Shown in pieces: positions 59,735-64,000 of a stretch of 64,000 nucleotides of DNA. The stretch comes from Lysinibacillus pakistanensis (GTDB lineage: Bacteria > Bacillota > Bacilli > Bacillales_A > Planococcaceae). The notes beneath the pieces were generated by a model. It saw only the letters and a list, made by a program, of their open reading frames with translations. It was not told the DNA's origin and did no database searches. The translations under genes were made by a program, and so were the position numbers. The stretch is from NCBI RefSeq assembly GCF_030123245.1, contig NZ_CP126101.1:1114501-1178500 (forward strand), in the 5' to 3' direction. Every line of letters starts with the position of its first letter. Positions within the stretch are counted from its first letter, which is position 1.

Positions 59735-60637
59735 ATGGAACAATACAATAATGAAATAGTCAAATTTGATAACTCTCCGCCGACGGGAATACAAGTCGTT
59801 TTACGAGAGTTTAAAAAAGATAAATTAGCAATGTTTTCATTTTTTGGGATAACGTTTATTATTATTGGATTTTTAGTTGCTGCCTTGCTTTTAAATCAAG
59901 AAGAAGTTTTAAAAATTAAACTGTTGGAGCGCTACACTGAACCTGGTGTAAATGGTTATACACTTGGAACAGATGAAGCAGGTCGTGATATGCTGGGGCA
60001 GCTAGTAATAGGGGCAAAAAACTCTATTTTAATAGCATTTGCAATTACGATTATTACTAGTATTACAGGGATAGGTCTTGGTATTATCATGGGTTATTAC
60101 GGTGGATTTGTTGATAATTTGTTTATGCGAATTACTGAATTTTTTATGACATTACCTAATCTAATGGTGATCATTGTTTTTGTAACTATAATACCGAAAT
60201 ATGGCATCCTTGAGCTGATTTTGATCATAAGTTTATTTCAATGGATGAGCACCGCACGTTTAGTCCGAAGTAAAGCACTATCGGAGGGCAGGAGGGATTA
60301 TGTAAGTGCTTCTAAAACAATGGGGACAAGTGACTTCGCTATTATGTTTAAAGGCATTTTACCAAATTTAAGTTCGATTTTAATCGTTGAACTAACGTTG
60401 AACTTTGCTGGAAACGTTGGGATCGAAACAGGATTGTCCTTCTTAGGCTTTGGCTTACCACCATCGACTCCGAGTTTAGGAACTCTTGTAAACTATGCGA
60501 GAAATCCAATCGTTTTATCAGAAAAATGGTGGGTATGGTTGCCCGCATCAATATTAATTTTAATCTTGATGCTTGGTATAAATTACGTCGGTCAAGCACT
60601 TCGTCGTGCAGCTGACGCAAAACAAAGAATTGGATAA
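59735..60637 (+). CDS. Peptide ABC transporter permease (OppC/AppC type)
   Basis: A 300-residue permease with an N-terminal cytoplasmic segment (REFKKDKLAMFSFFG) and six spans. LGTDEAGRDMLGQLVIGAKNSI and the EAA-like loop RRDYVSASKTMGTSDFAIMFKGI are typical of the C subunit. AAGGAGAGGTG precedes the ATG. Confidence 0.93.
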   Translation: MEQYNNEIVKFDNSPPTGIQVVLREFKKDKLAMFSFFGITFIIIGFLVAALLLNQEEVLKIKLLERYTEPGVNGYTLGTDEAGRDMLGQLVIGAKNSILIAFAITIITSITGIGLGIIMGYYGGFVDNLFMRITEFFMTLPNLMVIIVFVTIIPKYGILELILIISLFQWMSTARLVRSKALSEGRRDYVSASKTMGTSDFAIMFKGILPNLSSILIVELTLNFAGNVGIETGLSFLGFGLPPSTPSLGTLVNYARNPIVLSEKWWVWLPASILILILMLGINYVGQALRRAADAKQRIG

Positions 60638-60652
60638 AGGGGAGGATGTACT

Positions 60653-62470
60653 ATGAAAAAAAATTGGTTATTACTATCCGTTATTTTTGCAGTGATGTTT
60701 GTATTGGCGGCCTGCAATAACGATGGTAAAGACGCAGCTAAAACTGGGGATGGCAACAAAGAGAAATCGACACAAAAGGAAACAGAAACTAATAAAGAAG
60801 ATACAGCTAAGTTTCCAATGGATATAACAAATGAAGGTGATGCTATTAAAGGCGGTACGTTAAAAGTAGCGCTTGTAACAGACACTCCTTTTAAAGGTGT
60901 TTTCATTCCGGAATTATCTGATGATGCTTACGATAGTACAATCTTAGATTACGCAAAAAATGAGATTTTCGAATTGGATGGGGATTTCCTAGTAAAAGAT
61001 ACAGGTATTGCAAAATTAGAAGTTGATAAGGACAATAAGAAGGCGAAGATTACTATTCAAGGTGATGTTAAGTGGTCAGATGGTAAACCCTTGACGGCAG
61101 AAGACTTAATTTATCCATACGAAATTATTGGTCATCCTGATTACGACGGAAAACGCTATGATGACGACTTCCAAAATATTATCGGTGCAAAAGAATATCA
61201 TGATGGAGAGGCAAAAACAATTTCTGGTATTAAAAAAATTGATGAAAAATCAATTGAAATTACGTTCAAGAAAGTATCACCAGCTATTTATTCAGTTGGG
61301 GATGGGTTATGGGGTTATGCAGCACCGAAGCATCAGCTAGAGTCAATCCCTGTTAAAGATGCCCTAATTGCTTCAGATGCAGTTCGTAAAAATCCTGTAA
61401 CACTGGGCGCATTTAAAATTGATAAAATTGTAAATGGAGAGTCTGTTCAACTTGTAGCGAATGAACATTATTTTAAAGGCAAGCCAAAGTTAGATAAAGT
61501 GGTGATCGAAGTTGTTCCTTCTAGTTCAATCGGTGAAGCTTTGAAAACTGGGAAATATGATATTGCAGAACATTACCCAACAAATCAATATGACAGCATA
61601 AAGGATTTATCAAATATATCGATTGTAAGCCGTCCAGAGTTATCATACTCTTATGTCGGGTTTAAAGTAGGGAAATACGATAAAGCAAATCGTATGAATA
61701 TTTTTGATGAGAAGTCAAAAATGAATGATGTAAATTTACGTCGAGCGATTGGCTATGCGATGGATATTGAATCTGTTACAGAAAAATTCTATCAAGGATT
61801 GCGTGTACGAGCAAACTCATTAATTCCACCAGTGTTTGCATCTTATTATGATGGTACGTTAGAGGGTTATCACTATGATCCTGAAAAGGCTAAGGAATTA
61901 CTAGATAAGGCAGGGTATAAAGATGTCGATGGTGACGGAATCCGTGAAGGTAAAGACGGGAAAAAATTCACGATTCGCTTAGCAGCAATGTCTGGTTCAG
62001 ACACAGATGAAGCGATTGCTGAATACTATCGTCAAAATTGGAAGGAAGTTGGGTTAAATGTTGAGTTGACTACTGGCCGCTTAATTGAATTCAACAGCTT
62101 CTATGATAAAGTTGAGGCTGATGATCCAGAAATTGATATGTATATGGCTGCATGGAAAACAGGTACGAACCCATCTCCGTCAGGTTTATATGGTGAGGGT
62201 GCAGAATTTAACTTGAGTCGTTTCGTTTCTGCTGAATTAACAGAAATGTTAGAAGACATTGATTCTGAAAAATCAATGGATCCGGATCACCGTGCAAAAG
62301 CATTCCGTACATGGCAAGAATATATGAGCAAAACAGCAACGACAATGCCAATGTACTTCCGTACAGAGCTTTTCCCAGTCAACAAACGCGTGAAAAATTA
62401 CAATGTTGATTACGCAAATCCAACGGAACTTCAAACTATTGAATTAACAGCAGATGCACCACTGAAATAA
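60653..62470 (+). CDS. Peptide-binding lipoprotein (OppA/AppA type)
   Basis: A 605-residue solute-binding protein of the family-5 type. The signal ends in the lipobox VLAAC, with Cys21 as the lipidated residue after LspA cleavage. A charged linker (residues 25-60) leads into the binding domain (GGTLKVALVTDTPFKG). It captures peptides for the preceding permease; the length suits oligopeptides, but specificity cannot be read. Last gene of the operon. Confidence 0.93.
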   Translation: MKKNWLLLSVIFAVMFVLAACNNDGKDAAKTGDGNKEKSTQKETETNKEDTAKFPMDITNEGDAIKGGTLKVALVTDTPFKGVFIPELSDDAYDSTILDYAKNEIFELDGDFLVKDTGIAKLEVDKDNKKAKITIQGDVKWSDGKPLTAEDLIYPYEIIGHPDYDGKRYDDDFQNIIGAKEYHDGEAKTISGIKKIDEKSIEITFKKVSPAIYSVGDGLWGYAAPKHQLESIPVKDALIASDAVRKNPVTLGAFKIDKIVNGESVQLVANEHYFKGKPKLDKVVIEVVPSSSIGEALKTGKYDIAEHYPTNQYDSIKDLSNISIVSRPELSYSYVGFKVGKYDKANRMNIFDEKSKMNDVNLRRAIGYAMDIESVTEKFYQGLRVRANSLIPPVFASYYDGTLEGYHYDPEKAKELLDKAGYKDVDGDGIREGKDGKKFTIRLAAMSGSDTDEAIAEYYRQNWKEVGLNVELTTGRLIEFNSFYDKVEADDPEIDMYMAAWKTGTNPSPSGLYGEGAEFNLSRFVSAELTEMLEDIDSEKSMDPDHRAKAFRTWQEYMSKTATTMPMYFRTELFPVNKRVKNYNVDYANPTELQTIELTADAPLK

Positions 62471-62481
62471 GCTGGTCATTG

Positions 62482-62520
62482 AAAAAACAGTCTTTCTTCA
62501 TATGGGAAAGACTGTTTTTC
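62482..62520 (+). terminator. Terminator of the peptide transporter operon
   Basis: AAAAACAGTCTTTC and GAAAGACTGTTTTT form a stem with T residues following. Confidence 0.85.
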
Positions 62521-62630
62521 ATAACTGAGTAGTTATAACTCATCATCAAAAGTTGGGATGATATTTGTTAAAATCTGTGTCATGTATATAAGTTGAGTGG
62601 AGTGAAGGTTATTGATGCTTTTATTAAGAC

Positions 62631-62669
62631 AAAAAATCCATCCACTGAAAATCTCCAATGGATGGATAT
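62631..62669 (-). terminator. Terminator of the minus-strand opp genes
   Basis: On the minus strand ATCCATCCA pairs with TGGATGGAT and is followed by TTTTTT (62631-62636). It lies just after the stop of the minus-strand ATPase gene. Confidence 0.8.
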
Positions 62670-62678
62670 TGAAAGTTA

Positions 62679-63605
62679 TTATCGATTAGCAACCCAAGTT
62701 TTCACAAGATCCGCTGTACCATAAACGTAATGCTGATCGCCTACCTCATGATATGTTGCACTATCGTCCACCTCCGTATGCTTGTACGGAATACGTTGAC
62801 GACGCTTTTCTGACATTGGGTCAGGAAGTGGGATGGCTGATAATAAAGATTTTGTATACGGATGAACAGGATTATTATAAATATCGTCCGCTTTACCGAT
62901 TTCCATAATTTTACCACGGTACATAACAGCGATACGGTCACTGATGTATTTAACCATGGATAAGTCATGGGCAATAAATAGATATGTTAAGCCGCGCTCT
63001 TTTTGAAGCTGCTTTAGCAGGTTAACCACTTGCGCTTGAATGGATACGTCAAGCGCTGAGATAGGCTCATCAGCAATGATGAATTTTGGGTCTAAGCTTA
63101 GAGCACGAGCAATTCCAATACGTTGACGTTGACCACCAGAGAATTCATGTGCATAACGGTTGGCGTGCTCTTTGTTTAAGCCAACTGCCTCAAGTAGTTG
63201 ATTTACTTTTTCACGGCGTTCTTTTTTATCCTTATAAAGACCGTGAATATCAAAGCCTTCACTAATGATTTCTCCAGCCGTCATACGAGGGTTTAAAGAA
63301 GCGTATGGATCTTGGAAAATCATTTGCATTTGACGATTGAATTTCTTTAAGTCATTTTTGGACTTTTTCCCATGAACGTTCTCGCCATCGAAAATAATTT
63401 CCCCATCTGTAATATCATACAGGCGAATAATGGAGCGACCAGTTGTTGATTTACCACAGCCTGATTCACCTACAAGACCAAGTGTCTCACCTTCGTATAC
63501 ATCGAAGCTAATACCATCAACAGCTTTAATAGGGTTACTTGCTGAGCCGAAATGCTGCTTTAAATTTTTAATTTCAAGAATTTTTTTTGCACCCGTTTTA
63601 GTCAT
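62679..63605 (-). CDS. oppF: Oligopeptide ABC transporter ATP-binding protein OppF
   Basis: A 308-residue ATPase with Walker [12 protein letters not shown], signature [12 protein letters not shown] and Walker [36 protein letters not shown] and the terminal [21 protein letters not shown] fit Bacillus-type OppF. It is the distal gene of an opp operon read leftward, and its start overlaps the end of oppD by eight bases. It is paralogous to the ATPase at 57789. Confidence 0.92.
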   Translation of the reverse strand: MTKTGAKKILEIKNLKQHFGSASNPIKAVDGISFDVYEGETLGLVGESGCGKSTTGRSIIRLYDITDGEIIFDGENVHGKKSKNDLKKFNRQMQMIFQDPYASLNPRMTAGEIISEGFDIHGLYKDKKERREKVNQLLEAVGLNKEHANRYAHEFSGGQRQRIGIARALSLDPKFIIADEPISALDVSIQAQVVNLLKQLQKERGLTYLFIAHDLSMVKYISDRIAVMYRGKIMEIGKADDIYNNPVHPYTKSLLSAIPLPDPMSEKRRQRIPYKHTEVDDSATYHEVGDQHYVYGTADLVKTWVANR

Positions 63606-64000
63606 TTGATTGTGCCTCCTTTGCTAAATACCCTTCAATTCGTTTAGCAACAGCTTCTGGAAGTGGTATTTTTGGTGCGTCTGGATGCAACAACCAAGTT
63701 TTTGCAAAGTGTGTTTCACTTACCTGGAACATTGGAGGTTCTTGCTCGTAGTCAATAGCCATTGCAAATTCATTACGAGCGGCAAAAGCATCTCCCTTTG
63801 GAGGGTTTGTAAGATCTGGCGGTGAACCAGGAATCGTACGTAATAGCTCGTCTGTGTCGTTATCTAAGTCTGGCATTGATCCGAGAAGTCCCCATGTATA
63901 AGGATGCTTAGGATTATAGAAAATATCATTGACAGTACCATATTCCACGATTTGACCAGCATACATAACAGCAACACGGTCAGCGATGTTGGCAACAACA
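63598..64000 (-). CDS. oppD: Oligopeptide ABC transporter ATP-binding protein OppD, C-terminal part
   Basis: The last 133 codons or so of an OppD-type ATPase; the gene continues beyond the right edge, and the frame is open to the last base ([19 protein letters not shown]). The C-terminal extension has no cysteines and ends [17 protein letters not shown], as in Bacillus OppD, which differs from the partly cysteine-bearing subunit at 56779. The P-loop and signature lie outside the window. Confidence 0.9.
   Translation of the reverse strand, partial: VVANIADRVAVMYAGQIVEYGTVNDIFYNPKHPYTWGLLGSMPDLDNDTDELLRTIPGSPPDLTNPPKGDAFAARNEFAMAIDYEQEPPMFQVSETHFAKTWLLHPDAPKIPLPEAVAKRIEGYLAKEAQSND

Overview
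The window is about 64 kb of chromosome from a low-GC, endospore-forming member of the Bacillales, most likely Lysinibacillus or a close relative in the Planococcaceae group. This rests on gene content and order, which follow the Bacillus subtilis ylb - dcw - spoIIG - ylm - ileS - pyr block almost gene for gene; on the sporulation genes (spoVD, spoVE, spoIIGA, sigE, sigG, rsfA-like, ylbJ); and on the absence of murE, murG and murB from the division cluster. No rRNA, tRNA, CRISPR array, transposase or prophage gene was seen. The genus call is an inference from recall of family patterns, not from a search.

Layout. 1-13.3 kb is the ylb region: ylbG, a DUF7147-like gene, an unrecognised membrane-anchored protein, rsmD, coaD, ylbJ, the Lon-like PDZ protease ylbL/ddcP, tmcAL (ylbM), yceD-rpmF, an enoyl-CoA hydratase, an rsfA-like regulator, panE, a DUF3397 gene and bshC. 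13.4-28.8 kb is the division and cell-wall cluster: mraZ, rsmH, ftsL, pbpB, spoVD, mraY, murD, spoVE, divIB, two DUF881 genes, sbp, ftsA and ftsZ. 28.8-29.7 kb has no gene but holds a large imperfect inverted repeat bounded by two identical terminator hairpins. 29.7-35.7 kb carries spoIIGA, sigE, sigG and then the ylmC/ylmE/sepF/ylmG/ylmH/divIVA group. 35.7-39.0 kb is a T-box leader and ileS. 39.2-42.5 kb is an accessory insertion: an AraC-type regulator, a DUF485 protein and an ActP-like symporter. 42.7-44.1 kb is lspA and an RluD-family pseudouridine synthase. 44.1-56.0 kb is the pyrimidine operon pyrR-P-B-C-AA-AB-K-D-F-E with two PyrR attenuators. 56.8-62.5 kb is a peptide ABC transporter operon behind CodY-like boxes, and the window ends in the last two genes of a second, oppositely oriented oligopeptide transporter.

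How the genes work together. MraY and MurD make and use lipid-linked wall precursors, PbpB, SpoVD and SpoVE polymerise septal and spore wall, and FtsA, FtsZ, SepF, DivIB, FtsL and DivIVA build and place the septum. SpoIIGA processes pro-SigmaE, and SigmaG follows in the forespore. The pyr operon makes UMP from glutamine, bicarbonate and aspartate under PyrR control.

The most unusual material is non-coding. A family of structured repeats lies in the same orientation just upstream of rsmD, coaD, ftsZ and pyrB; its pairing arms differ in sequence between copies yet stay complementary. A second repeat family, of a kind common in Bacillales genomes, forms the inverted pair after ftsZ and has a degenerate copy after coaD.
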